From Trichinella spiralis (lineage: Eukaryota > Nematoda > Enoplea > Trichinellida > Trichinellidae), in assembly GCA_000181795.3 (NCBI GenBank), contig CM012953.1, positions 13,649,612-13,713,611 of the forward strand: a stretch of DNA of 64,000 nt, given 5' to 3'. Position numbers and translations under genes: made by a program. This document shows positions 22,437-35,600 of this stretch, piece by piece; positions within the stretch are counted from its first letter, which is position 1; each line of letters begins with the position of its first letter. The notes beneath the pieces are model-generated. The model did not search any database. It was not told where the DNA came from and saw nothing but the letters and a program-made list of their open reading frames with translations.

Positions 22437-25059
22437 ATGCAGTTCAAATGGCCAAAGTTTGTTTTCCTCTGCTTGAATTTAGTAAGTGATGCTTTTTCTT
22501 TTTAAAGCATGCATGCATGTATATCACATTGCATATATGCTAATTTTTTAATAATGAAAATGCGTGGATAGTTTTCTACAAATTTTTCTCTAAAATTTGG
22601 GAAAAGAAATATGTCAAAATCTGGCAATCTGTACGCATTTCAATTATGCGTTGGTAATAATAAATAAAAATCTTGCAACATTTTAGCCGATAAACTTTTC
22701 AACAGATAAGATCAAATTTGTAAGAGATTGATTGATAAACGTATATAAATGTGTAAATTGAAAATTTCTCTGCAGTATTTGTGTGTGGATAATGAATTTT
22801 TGTTCAGCTAAAAGAGTTCATTAGCAGAGAAAATTTTATTGTATCCCAACAATGACGTTGTGATAAATTAACATTGAAGTTCTTGAAAGTATACTTGAAA
22901 AAGAAGAAAAAAATTTTTCCTATTAAAAAATTATTTCCTGCTCGTGCGACTAGTTTCAAGCTGCTAGGGGAATTTATTCAAAGCAAAAGTAGAAATCAAC
23001 AAACCTTATTTGCACATCTAATAATGTGACCAGTTATAATTTCATTTATAAATAAAATAAATAATTTTCATCAATTAATGTAAAGATGTCAAAGTTCGTG
23101 TTATAATGTGACTGAGAAAAATGATTGAGATGTCAACATGAACAAATGAAATCTCGTGGAAAAGTGTAGCTAGAGAATTCCATTCTTTACACGAATAGGC
23201 AATCTATAATTTTAATCTTTGAGATGATAACTATCAGTTGTTTGTCGCTTTTTACTGATCAGAAAATTCAATTTTCACATTAAAACTGTCCGAGTTTAGT
23301 TTTATTAAATCTTATCTATCCCAGTGTTGTATTTTTCTATGAATAAATTTTCGAAAATTATTAGCGCGGTTTAGCAATGAAAAGTGTAAACGTGAATAAA
23401 ACAACACACGAAATTGTCCAGTTCATTTGAAACAAAGCAAATTCGAATAATGAATTTGAAAAGATATTTTATTGCATATGCAAATTTAAAATTCCAATTT
23501 CACTGCTTTCTAAAAGCAAACAAATATGAAAAAATCAACTTGAACTTGTTCAATATTTCTTTCAGATGCTTTTACGACGTGCTGCCGGAGGTCACGTTTG
23601 TGATCCGGAGTTTGGAAAATTTGTCCAATGTTTGAATTTGAAAATTTCATCAGAATTGAATTTGATCAAAAATGAGCTTTCAACATCAACACAGACAAAA
23701 CTTATCCGCTGCTTTTCCAGGTAAAGATGAAAAACAAGAGAAAAATCAGTTAGTTCTGTTATTTAAAAATTAATTCGATTCATAATACAAAAAAAAATAT
23801 ATATATATATCCCGTGAGTTCAGTATAAAATTTGCATAATCAATTCAAATTTCATTCGTCGTTCGTTAGCAACGGCGTTATTGTTGTTCAAAATGAATAT
23901 TTTTGTTTTATTTTCAAAGCATCTCTTGTCCGTCGCCGAATTTCGGCCAAGCTAGCGTGAAGTATTTCGTCCAAGACCCCCTTTGGCAGGATCGTCTGAG
24001 CAAGCTGCTCGGCTTCATCGAAGGAGTGAATCCCAAAGTGAGAAACTGCATGATCGACCATTTCGTCACGGTCACGTTGAACGGTTTGGAACGTTGCGCC
24101 CACAGCGTCGGTCCGGATACGATTCGGGATTTTCACTTTCCAAAAATGCAACTGGATGTCGACGTCGACTTTGAGCAAATGTAAAAATGAAATCTTCCCA
24201 ACGCATCCGGTTAATTTCTCACCACTCCTGTGACGTAACCGTGTTTTTCAGCAAGCAGGTCATTTTAAACCGGATGATGGTTCGCATGAAGCTGCACGAA
24301 TGCAAGCAGAAGAGGTCAGGCCAAACGTCAAAGTTGGTCGACTGCCTCCAAGCGTCCAAAGCTGTCCACACTACAACAGATTTGTGCCAAACTCGCCAGA
24401 TTTGCAAAACTCAGTTGAATATTTCATATATATACATATACACATGCAACGTTTTACATGAAATTGATAAACAACAACAACAACATCATTTCATGGATAA
24501 TTTCTATTTTAATATTTTCTAGAACTGTGACCAATCCATATTGTTCACAACGGTTGGACGATGTTATGAAAGCGATATGCGTTTGCTTAGACCAAGCGGT
24601 GAAAGGTGCACGAGGTGTTTTCAAAGAGCAACAAACAACCGCACTCAGGGATGGCATTTTGAAAGGGAAAATTGAGGAAAAATTCCGCCAATGTCATGCA
24701 ATGGTCGGTGTCCCGTTTCCTGAACAAAAAATGGAAAATATGAAAAAAGTGTTCAAGTGAGAAACACGAGCAAACAAAAGTCGATTGATTGATCGACCAA
24801 TAATCAAATCAAATCGAATCTAATTATTACATCCTTCCACGGGATATGTTTCAGAGATACGGTTGTCGATATTATACTGCGCAAACAGGTGCCGGATGCG
24901 CTGAAGAATGCTATGCGTTTGGTGCTGGACGTGTTCAAAGATTTCGGCCAAGAATGGTCAACAATGCTGTGCTCAACTTGTGATTCCACTCATCAGAACA
25001 TTCAAACCGTGGATCGTGAATCTCAACAACTTCGAGTTCTTGCTCAGCAAACGCCTTAG
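22437..25059 (+). CDS. Secreted cysteine-rich helical protein, orphan
   Basis: No family recognised. Six exons: 22437-22481, 23566-23720, 23920-24180, 24252-24413, 24523-24756, 24855-25059; 353 aa, phases agree. The N-terminus is a probable signal peptide: MQFKWPKFVFLCLNLMLL then RRAAGG before the first mature cysteine (Cys27). The mature chain has 16 cysteines, an even number, spaced through predicted helical segments (examples: GHVCDPEF, PKVRNCMID, LERCAHS, LHECKQK, VDCLQ, PYCSQ, AICVCLDQ, FRQCHAM, MLCSTC), suggesting a disulfide-stabilised extracellular protein. No transmembrane segment, protease triad or known domain is visible. It ends 139 bp from PLRG1 (convergent). Intron 1 is 1.1 kb. 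Exon 3 is more GC-rich than its surroundings. Secretion is inferred; function unknown. Confidence 0.75.
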
Positions 25060-25198
25060 AAACAAACATACCCACCGCTGGCTGACTATATAAATATCGG
25101 TGACAAAAAACTATCAAAAAGAAATACAAATGCATTCACACTATTTTAATAATTTTCATACTTCACACAGAAAGCATACATAAATTAATGAAGTTATT

Positions 25199-27688
25199 TC
25201 AGTAAAATTGTTTCCGTTTCAGCACATCAGGTCGCCATAAAATTGGATGTGACTCTTCGGTCTGAAAATTAAAATAGAACAAATAAAACAAGCAAACAAT
25301 AAATAATGCCATAAATACCGCAGTTTCGTCTTCTTTGAACATTTTGATCGTCTTGTCTGCCTCTCCAGTAATAAGTCGAGAACCACTCTGATCAAAGCAC
25401 AACGCAAATATGCCTGCCTCTGAATCAATGCTACCAGGCTGAGGCTTAGTCTGATACTTTTGAAAGCAAATTCCACTTTTCCAATCCCAAAAGTACATCG
25501 AACCATTGTCACCTAAATTACCAATAAATAAACATATCAATTAGCAATAAAAATCATATATACATACCGCCAGAAACTAGGACGCTATCTTCATTTACTG
25601 CCAAAGCATTCACGATGGCACTATGGCCGCTCAAATTTTGTATAAATTCTCCATTTGGACATTTCCATTGTTTAATATTGTCCGGTGACGCGCTGGCAAA
25701 CATATAAAGTCGTGGATGCAATGCCAAAGCACGAACACTTTTCTTGTGATTAGTCAAAGTGCACATACTTCGACCGCCAGCCAAATCCCATAGTCGAATC
25801 GTCGAATCATGTGAACCAGTAATAACCTTAATTAAAAAAAATAAATACATAAATTTAAATTTATAAAAATGCAATAGCAAATTTCCATTCAAACCTGAGG
25901 TTCTGCACTTTGGCAAACAACGCATGCCACAGTATTCGTATGTCCAGTCAGGCAATGTACTTGAGCTTTAGTGCGCATATCCCAAACCTATATATAAAAT
26001 TAGTTTCAACAAACAAACAAACAAACAATCAAACAGTGCAAAATATGATTAAATTACACGACAAGTGGCATCTCTGCTGACAGTAACAAGAACATCGATT
26101 GATGGGTGTAATGCCAGATCGTAAACAGCACTCAAATGGCCATGATAATGACGAACAACCTATATCAAAAACTGATTCACATAACAAAAATGCAACCTTT
26201 ACCAAATACTACACCTTATTGTATTCTAAATCCCAGCATTTCACTTGCTTGTCTTCGCCAGCTGAAAATAAATACGGCTGCCTAACAGAAACCTTCACTG
26301 CACGAACTGTGGATATATGTCCAGTCAGAGATAGTTTCAATCGACCAGACGCTAAATCCCATATCTTTCAAAAATACAAAATCAAAATAAAAATAACTGC
26401 CAATCAAATAAAAAGAAAAAAAATACTAACTTTAATTATTCGATCAGCGCCTCCAGTACAAAACCATTCATTTCCAGGTTCTACATCAATAGACCTTACC
26501 CAACCAGTGTGACCACTGATAACTCTGTACAACTTCCATGGAGGGTGCCAGATAGGTTTCACTGCAACTGGTGCTTTCTGAGGTAAAAGAGAAACTGCGT
26601 CTGAAGATGCGCCAGAAAAAGTGTGTGCTTTTGCAATCTCATTCCAGTTTGCTTTTGACAAACCATTGATACTGCTGCTGCAAAGGTTCTATTTTTCAGA
26701 CAGAAAATATGTCCCAAAAGGAATTTTTACCTAGAATATTTAGTCGCTTCTGCGGGACCAGCGGTTATCATCAGCATGCCATCGCCACCTCGTTCAGGCG
26801 TATCGAATAATAATTCCTTGGATTGAGGTGGCAACGGAAGGGCCATCTTCTTGTACTCTTCCACTTTTTTCGCCACTTTAATACTGTTGATCACGTGTCC
26901 ATATTCATGCTTCAGTTTTAATGACATCAACAATGGAGCACTACATATTAAGAAATTTACTATCAATAACTATTCTAATAAATTAATTCATTTATTTTAC
27001 ATTATTTAAAAATAACTATTTCATAAATTATAAAATTAGTTAAAATTTTTACAATTTTACATTATAACATTATTAATTACATTACTTAAAATGCCATTTC
27101 AAAAATACAAATATTCTTTAAACGTATGATCTTCAAAAATTATATTTTCATTTACAATTTCCAAAAAATTACCTTTAGACAACCATAATTACATTCACCA
27201 ACAATAATTATCACTATCATTAATGATTATATTTTACATATAAACAATAAAAAAAATACATAGAGCACAGAAAAATATTTAAAATGAACAACACCTAATA
27301 CTGTATCATTAAAATTAATTCACTTTTCAAAAATGTGGCTCAAGCTACAAGTATAATTATCGTAATAAACGCACATTTTCAATATTAGACATTTCGGAGT
27401 AATTTTTAAAATGTGAGAATCAACAACAATATCTACAGAATAACAAGCAAATTCTTGTAGAAAAATAAAATCAAAAAATTAAAATAATTTTTTTCCCATG
27501 CTTAAAACACAAAATTAACGATAATTTTTAATAATTATAGAAACATTCCTTCAATTCACGATTAAAAAAAATTACCCTGTTTTTCCATATGGTTGAGGAC
27601 GACCAGTTTCAACGCCAAACATATCATGAGTTCTTTTGAGAGATCGGAAAACTGTGTTATACAAAGAAGTATGCGCAGCATCTATCAT
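25199..27688 (-). CDS. PLRG1: PLRG1/PRP46 WD40 protein of the spliceosomal PRP19 complex, 9 exons
   Basis: Nuclear WD40 scaffold of the PRP19/CDC5L complex, needed for pre-mRNA splicing. Exons in transcription order: 27576-27688, 26731-26940, 26431-26677, 26215-26364, 26058-26159, 25895-25987, 25568-25826, 25319-25512, 25199-25261; 1431 nt, 476 aa, consistent phases. Evidence: N-terminal [12 protein letters not shown], the pre-propeller block [19 protein letters not shown], seven WD repeats ([63 protein letters not shown]), then [21 protein letters not shown] and EADKTIKMF, ending LKRKQFY. Human PLRG1 is about 514 aa; the N-terminal linker is shorter here. Intron 1 is 635 bp, the others about 50-90 bp. 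Confidence 0.95.
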
Positions 27689-30628
27689 TTCTCAAAATAT
27701 ATAATTCAAATATTATACGATTCCCGTAATACAAAACATACATATACTTTTAAACGAAGTTTCATACTGTAAGTATACAGTATACGCAGGTTTAATTTCA
27801 TGATATATTTTTGTCTTAAAGTTATTTGATCTGTTAACCTATTTATAGTTAAATAAAAATATTACTTTTTTCAGATAACTTCACCTTTTAAATAAAATTT
27901 TAATGAATGGGTAACCTAGGTTACCTATCGTTGATTGGTTGTTTTCTTGATGCGTTTATAAATTTTCAGTTTTTAAAGTGCGCTTTTGCGTAGTGTCCCT
28001 GCTTTTTGTACTGTGCCCACTTTTTATTTGCCGAAATCGAAAACCTAATTTTATTTTTTAATATCTAAATTTTGAAAAACTGTTGAAGTCACTATGTAAA
28101 CTGGCACTTTCCTAATTGTTGTGTAGCGGACAATAAAATTTTCTGGTGGGATAAAAGATTTTTTTAATTATTACATAAAAAATCGTCAGCTACTGATACA
28201 GTTGCCACTCCTAGTTTTAGCTGAACAGCTGCAGCTTCTGACAAATTGGCGTTGGCCATTGTTTCTTTTCTCTGTAATATCACCATTAGCTTAACAATTT
28301 GCATGATAAATTAACGCAATCTTAAATGCTGGTCATTTTCTGACTGTATTCTTGCAATTTATTTTTCTATACAGACTAGTTGGATAGATTTGCAACTGGT
28401 GGAAGAAAAAATACTTTTGATAAATCACATATCCAGAAGTGACAAGCTAAAGGAAGCACCGTGCAAATTGTAATTTTCCCTTCAGCGCTTTGAAACCATA
28501 TGGGGAGGGCCAAATAGCAGTTTTTCAGAAGTTGCTGAACTCAAGTTTAGCAACACTTCAGGATAAGGTGTCTAGAAATGGAAAATTTGTCTGAAAAATT
28601 AGTAGTAGCACCAATAAAACCGTTGCTTCACAAATGGCGGCACAGTTAGAGCTAATGCAATGTTAGATGACAAACTAAGAGATGAGAATGAACAATAACG
28701 TAAAATTCAATGTTGCAATTTTAGTATTCAAAATCATGAGAGGAGAAAATTTTTATTTTCTGCTATTGTTCTCATGTTTCCCACATTTGCATCAGTTGCT
28801 GATGATGAATTATTATTATACGAATTGTTAATATTAATGAGAAAAACATATCTGTTACTTTGTTGTTGCTGATATCTTATATTACTTTCCATGAGACTTT
28901 ATTGTGATACAGTAATACATACAATAATTACAACATTTTTTAAAAATAACATATTAAACGTATTATAACTTATTATTCAAATAACATTTTATGTATAAAA
29001 GTTTATCCACCAAAAATATTGATAAAATTCTATAATGTATGAAAATTGCATTGCTGACGTGAAAATTCTGAACATATTTTTCACTTTTTAAATTTACTCT
29101 GGACACTTTAAATGCATTTCATTTAATATTACAGTACTTAATAATATCTGGATCGCTTTTGATAATAGCATGATATAATCATTTGCAGGAGGGATAAAAA
29201 ATGTAAATCCTACTGGGTTCTAAAGTACCTCAAAACACTATCATACAGCTATGCAAGTCTTATGTAATAATGTACATCACAAATACATGCTTTTTACAAA
29301 AAAAGCAGCTGCTAACATAAAAATCAAAATAACGGAATATAAGAAGGTCTTGTTTGAGTATTTTTAACAAGTGGACGAATGGAAATTACTTTTCTTTATA
29401 ATGTTTTCATAATAATGAAATCTTTTTGTATAATTTCATTAGTTATTAGAAAAGTAGTTGCTGTATTATTTGTCAATAGTATTTTTTTCTGATTTTTCAT
29501 TTTTTTATTACAAATAAAGCAGTTCAATATTAAAAAATTCTTAAGACATTATCGCAAACCATTTGAAGGCAAAAATATGTAAAGAATTTTGATAAAATAT
29601 TATGAAAAAATTCGATTTATTTGAAATCAGCATTGAAATAAATGACTTTGTAATAAGTGCAGTTTTTGTAATAAGCTTTTGGAAACTGCAATGCTGCTTA
29701 AACTACTGCACTTAGTGCAAACTTCCCTCTAAAATTATAAAACTAATGTATATTAATCATCATACACACTTTTGACTTGCAATAGTAGAAACTAATAGCA
29801 CACTGAAGGTTAAAGAATAGTAATCTTTTACAGCTGAGCAGTAAAATTTGTAAATGATAATTAATTTTGTACGCTTTGAAATGTTGAACAGAAAATGGAC
29901 AATTGTGCATTGTGCAGTCGCTTCATAAAAATTGAAATTAAGCTATAAAGTGAAACAGTTTATTTGCTAAGCAAAGCAGTTCAACTGAAGCATTGAATTT
30001 TTCTTGCAAGTTGAAAAAAGCGGAATGTTTCATGCTTTTGAGAATTTGAGCTGAAATTAAATTGCTCATGTAAATTTTTATTAAGCCTAATAGCTTTCCT
30101 GACGCAAAATGCAAACAGAAGTTTCATTTTCATAATGGCTGTTGCAAACTTAAATGATGAACTGCATAATGAATGTCATTGTTTCCTGAAAATAAATAAT
30201 CTATTCACAAAGTTTTATTGCTGGCTTTTCATTTCACTTCTATTCATCGTTTTCTTATATAATCTGCAATACATATAGCTGTTTTCATTTCATTTTCATT
30301 CACAGGCGAGCAAATCACGAATATCGAAGCTGTGCTATAACGCTACAAGTTGTATGTAATCAAGATGAGATTTGAAATAACATTGTCTCTGCCCGATCCG
30401 CTCCTATGCTATATATGAAAACTTTCTCACAAAAACAGTTGTTGCATTTTTATCCATCTTTTTAGCAACTTGAATCACTTTTCACGGTGAATTTTACGTG
30501 TGCTTGATTTTGCACTATCACATCTCCATATTTATACATAATATTGAATTTTTTCTCAAAAAATTTATTCATTTGTATTCTTTTCACTACTTTTAGGTTT
30601 TTTTACTTCTGGTACAAAAAACTGAAAA
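27689..30628. other. 2.9 kb intergenic region, PLRG1 upstream to LDLa-like gene
   Basis: 5' flank of PLRG1 (minus) and of the secreted LDLa-like gene (plus), that is, a divergent spacer. Very AT-rich. Contains one small minus-strand ORF in good initiation context (28164-28259) and, in its right half (about 28780-30520), frequent TGCA/GCAAT words like those upstream of 22437. No transposon ends or RNA genes recognised. Confidence 0.45.
28164..28259 (-). CDS. Small ORF, 31 aa, upstream of PLRG1 (tentative)
   Basis: ATG in context acaATGgcc, followed by 31 codons of non-biased composition (MANANLSEAAAVQLKLGVATV...) and a TAA. It lies 476 bp upstream of the PLRG1 start on the same strand, so it could be an upstream ORF in the PLRG1 leader, the first exon of another gene, or chance. 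PLRG1 itself is complete without it. No family recognised. Confidence 0.2.
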   Translation of the reverse strand: MANANLSEAAAVQLKLGVATVSVADDFLCNN

Positions 30629-31484
30629 ATGACTGCGAATATTTGCTTGCAATTATTGATGTCAGTGTTGATCGTGAACATCTTTGCACCAGCACATACT
30701 GACGCATATGTTGATTTTGGAACAGCCATGAAGCAGATGAATCGCGAAAAAACCGAAGCTCCGAAATCTGATAGTGAATCCAAAATTCATAACTCAGACG
30801 TGCTATCCTTTCTAAATACATTGGTGATGGAAAATCAAAATAGTGAGAATTTATTTTTGTTTTTTTTTCTTGCAGATAGATTTTTCTGCAGCTGCTGCTA
30901 ATTTCCACTAAAGTAGGCAAAAAATTTCAAACAAACCAAACTGAGTAACATTAATTTTCAATAATTTTCCATTTGAATTAAAATCAATTGAACGATTCAT
31001 TTTAATCGTCCATTTGCATACATCATTGGTAAGTTTTACTGGTTTGTAGTTTGCCCATTTCAAGACAAATACACTGAACACATTGTTCAGTGTCCGTCGA
31101 GTAGTCCTTTAGGCATAGCTGACAAAGTATGCATCACAACTAGTGAACTTTGCAATGGCCGCAAATCTTGTCCAAATGCAGAAGACGAAAATCCCGCCCT
31201 GTGCATGTTCTGGCTATCGGTAAGTTATTTGAAGAAAAAGAAAGCAAAAAAGCATATGTATATATATATATTTGTGTGTGTGTGTATTTGTGCAATATTT
31301 CAGACAATGGATTATGTGCGTCAATTTACGAGAACGTTGACATCGATTATGGAACCGATGATAGCTGGAGGTGAAACTGCGCCATCTAACCCGAAGTCAT
31401 GGAAAGGTACTTTGCAAATTCTGCTTTTCAACAACAGCTAAATGAACGTTTTTCTTGATATTATTAGATTTACACATGAACTAA
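30629..31484 (+). CDS. Small secreted protein with LDL-receptor class A-like module
   Basis: Four exons: 30629-30842, 31065-31219, 31304-31406, 31468-31484; 489 nt, 162 aa, phases agree. Residues 1-26 (MTANICLQLLMSVLIVNIFA..) look like a signal peptide. A polar, acidic stretch (about 27-70) is followed by a cysteine module, about residues 80-115: VCITTSELCNGRKSC then PNAEDENPALC. This follows the LDLa pattern C-I-x4-x-C-(D/N)G-xx-(D/S)C-xx-xEDE-xxx-C, including the acidic Ca2+-binding segment. Only five cysteines are present where canonical LDLa has six, so one disulfide partner is missing or the module is a variant. The C-terminus is short and helical, ending SWKDLHMN. No membrane anchor. 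Orphan: ligand and role unknown. Confidence 0.7.
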
Positions 31485-32639
31485 TCAACGTCTCTTGGCA
31501 AATACCGCGTGAGAAATTTGATCAGTCACGAATATGGCAACATTGATATAAAAAATTACATCTATTCCAGTGCAATAATATCTACTTTACTTTTTATTTA
31601 AAAAAATCGATTTATCTATTGATTTATTTAATTATAATTTTCTCACTGTTGGAAATGAACACTTTCTTTATTTCTGAAATAAAGTAATTTGCATCCACAA
31701 CGTTATTAATTTTACCCGCTGTCAGAAAAAACCATCACTTTATCAATCTACACTCTCTCTCTGTAAACAAAACTGTTCTTCTAAGTACAGTCAGCAACTC
31801 TATACGTATCGTTAATAATTTGATTCAACTGAAGTAATTACTGCATGATTTTGTGATAATGAAAATGACTTATTACATCTGCAATACACATTTTACAAAT
31901 TAGCAACAATATTTTATTCATTTTGAAAAACAATTCCTTAAATTGATAATTAAGATATAAGCAGTGAAAAATTGCGCCCACTGTGCGCCATGGCTGCAAG
32001 AAAAATTTAAAAAAAGCATATCAACAGTAGTGCTACTGTTAAATATAAAAAATTTAAACAGTTTGACTGCATTAACAACAAACACACTGTTCGTTGTGTA
32101 CGATGAACGTGTCGCTGGGATTCAGTGTGAAAAAAAATGCTTTTCATTGTGCTCAAAAGAAAATTAAATGAATCATCAATTTGCATAAGTTTTCCCACGT
32201 CATTTGCGCATCTCGGCTAACATAACAGTAAAAATAGCAGCAACATGCGCATTCAGTTGTCTGTCATCTATGTGACTTGTATACATTACATTGTAAGAAC
32301 AACTATAACCGTTTATTGTGTGTGTACAATTTGACAAGACAAAAGAATGAATATTTCAATTCTAAAAAATAAATAAAGAAAAACTGCTTGTACAATTGTA
32401 CAACAGAGCCATAGGCGTGTTGAAATATTAAAAATGAATAAAGAAGTGAATTGAAGAAATATTGTGAAAAAGCAGAAAAAATAAAAACAACAAGAACAAG
32501 AACAACAACAACAAAACTGTCTGTACACGTTCCACGTGTAAATCACATCTCATATCTTAATGTTGAAAGGTGTAAGCACAAATAGCACCAGCGTGGAAAT
32601 GTGTGTTTATTCTTTTTCTTAATTTTAAAGAAATATAAT
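31485..32639. other. Convergent region between LDLa-like and DLC-like genes
   Basis: 3' flanks of two convergent genes. An AATAAA lies near 31676 (plus, for the LDLa-like gene) and its complement at 32606-32611 (for the DLC-like gene on minus). An open frame at 31964-32167 (67 codons) has several cysteines but no recognisable feature; I leave it uncalled. Confidence 0.45.
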
Positions 32640-35600
32640 TTACAATCTCGTCTCGGGTCCGGGTGCGAGTTGAAGCAGAAATGAATCACGGATTTGAGCA
32701 ATCTGCCGGGCGCAAAGTGGACCAAAATTTCTATTATACCACGTCTTGCATCGACCCCTGCAAGTCATATCATAATAGATGCATGAGTTGATTTGGCCGT
32801 TGAAATTGAATAATGAATGCGCAATTTTTCTTTTACATACCGAAGATCGATTCTTGAAATGTAAGTAAGTCGAGAACGACCACGCCCAGCAGGCTCGATC
32901 ACATATCGTGCTGCCAAACAGTTTGCCCTGACGTCACCGATCAGTTCTGTCACTTCGCTGTTAACTGAAAAAGCGACAAGCACGCATCCGCCTCTGAATT
33001 CAGGCAAATCAGTTTCCCAAATTCTGAACAAATAAAACAAAACAAAGCTAAGCTAAAAATAATTCCATCTATCCCCCGCCCCACCCAATGGTGGAGAAAG
33101 TTTGAGAGATATGATGAAGGGAAATTTACCTGATTGTGCAAAAGTCACGCTTCAAGTGCGGTGGTGTCTCTTGTTGCATGTACTGAAATACGTCGCAACG
33201 GTCGGTCAGTTTCTTAACAACTCGGCAAGAAACCATATCCGGATCCCAGATTTTTCTGCAAAATTATTACTGATATTGGTATTTATTATTTTTGCTTTCA
33301 TTGAAGAAGCAGTAGCACCTTTCAAACAATATTCGAAAAAGTACTTCTTTCGGAGGAGCCTCGACTTCAGTCCAACAACGCCACAATTTCAGCGGAAATG
33401 AATCGGTAATTTTCTTCGACGTCACTTCAGCACCATGCCAGCTCCCTTCTACAATCCAACCTCTCCACTTGTCGTTGTGCTCCTGAATACATACATTTTG
33501 TCCACTAGTGGAATCAATGCAAATGCCCAAAAATTTGAATAAAAATAATCACCTTGATCAAACTGTTGCAACAGACCGTGTAGTGATTGGACAAATCAAA
33601 CGTTGCACCTTGATCTGATACGACAAAGTGCAAACGATTTTCAATATTCTTGTCAAAGCAACAACTTCGCAAAACATCTTCAGAAATCTGATAAATAATA
33701 AAACAACCATTTTCAATCATTAACATAATAAAACCAACAGAAGGAAGGATGGATCGATGGATAGCAATTTTACTTGAAAAATTTGATCATAATGCCGGAT
33801 CATTGTCCCAAGACAAAGCTGAGCAGCACGATTTTCTTTAAGCTCCTTTTCAGACGGAAAGCCAGTGGTAATTGTCTTACGTCTCCAATTTGGATGACCA
33901 GTCGACATGGACCGAATGTAGAAAAGTGAAGGCGCCAAACAAATCGCTAAATTTTGTGCGTCCATCTATAAAATATAACAGTAATCCAATGAACGTTAAT
34001 AAAATAAATTATGTTTAAATTAAAATTAAAAACAAATTTCAGTTGCATATGTTTTATTACTGTGTGTACCTGATTCACAGCGGAAACCTGAGAAATTTTG
34101 TGCAGAAAATGCAACAACGTGTGCAAAACTTCACGATTTTCGTCCGGTAACAACAATAATGCTTTTCTAATTGCGTCCATTTTCATCGATTCAGGCACAT
34201 CTTAAAAGAAACAAATAAAAAAATCAGTGTACAAGATTCCGTATAACCGACTGTAAACCAAACACTAACACAAAGATATATAAATGAATGTTTCTGACAA
34301 GTTCGTCGTTAGCAATTGATCAGGCAATTCTCGAAAATACAATTTTATCAAATCTGCAATATCCCACGCTTGATATTGGTCGAAATCGACTGGCTCTAAA
34401 ATAAGTTAATCCAAAAATCATATATATATATATGTCTATTAGCTTCGTGTTTCATACCAGCGGAAGGATCATCGCAAAGTGATTTCAACTTTTGAATTCT
34501 CGATCGAACACCTGATTTTCTAAAAATGCCAACCGCATCCAAGGCGTTTGCTTCGATGTATTTCATCGCATCGTAAATACATTTTGGCAAAGGATGTCCT
34601 GTACGTTGTACAATCACCGATAACGCAGTGCCAAATACACCTAAATGGTAAATGAAATAAAAATTATGATTATTCATAAAAACATATTAATAAAACCACC
34701 ACCACTAACAGAAGAACTTCACCAAAAAAGATTTAAAATAAAAAAAAATACCTGTCGATGCAGTGGATTCAGGAACTTTCTTCCGTTTGAAAAATCGTTG
34801 CACACCAAACTGAAATCCAGTCGGCTTGGTGTACGGAACGTTCTTTTCCAAGATGGATGTCAAGTGAAGCAAAGCGTACTTCATTGTTAAAGTAAGCTGA
34901 GAAACGCTGAGTGCATCAATTTTCACCGGTATCTGAAGTCCATCCAATGACGGCAAATGGACATCTTGAAAACACCGTGATCGAGCTGTTAAGCTAAAAG
35001 AAAAGCATATACAGTCAATAAAAATTTAAAGAAAAAAAATACTACTGTCGCACTGGCAATGTAATAGAAGACGAAATGACCTTTTGAGAAAGATGTGACA
35101 TTATATATATATACTATTTGTGCAATACATTAATTAAGTTATTGTCAAAGTGGTGTGTCCATTAAGTGGGATGTTGAAGCTCCGATGAAAGTATTCATTA
35201 GTGAAAAACATGCATTATAGAAAAGAATCATCATCATTCATTACGGCACTAACATCAATGAGCTTTGATGAAAATGCAAAAAGACTGACATCATTGATCA
35301 CCATCAAGATACAACTTTGTTTTTTAAATAACAACATCATAATAAATAAAGTCAACATGTTTATTTAAACGTAAAATGCACATTACGACAAATGCAATGA
35401 AGCAAACAAAACGATTACAAGCTTCCTGAATGGAGAAAAAAGAATTAAGTTTGTCATTCCCATACGACGTTCGATTGAAGTGAAAATGAAAACAACAACT
35501 CTTAGCTCTTTCCAAAATCAACTCAAAAACCATAATATGCATTATTTTAAAATAAAAATTAAATTAAATTAAATTGAAAAAAGTTACACTATCGCTAATG

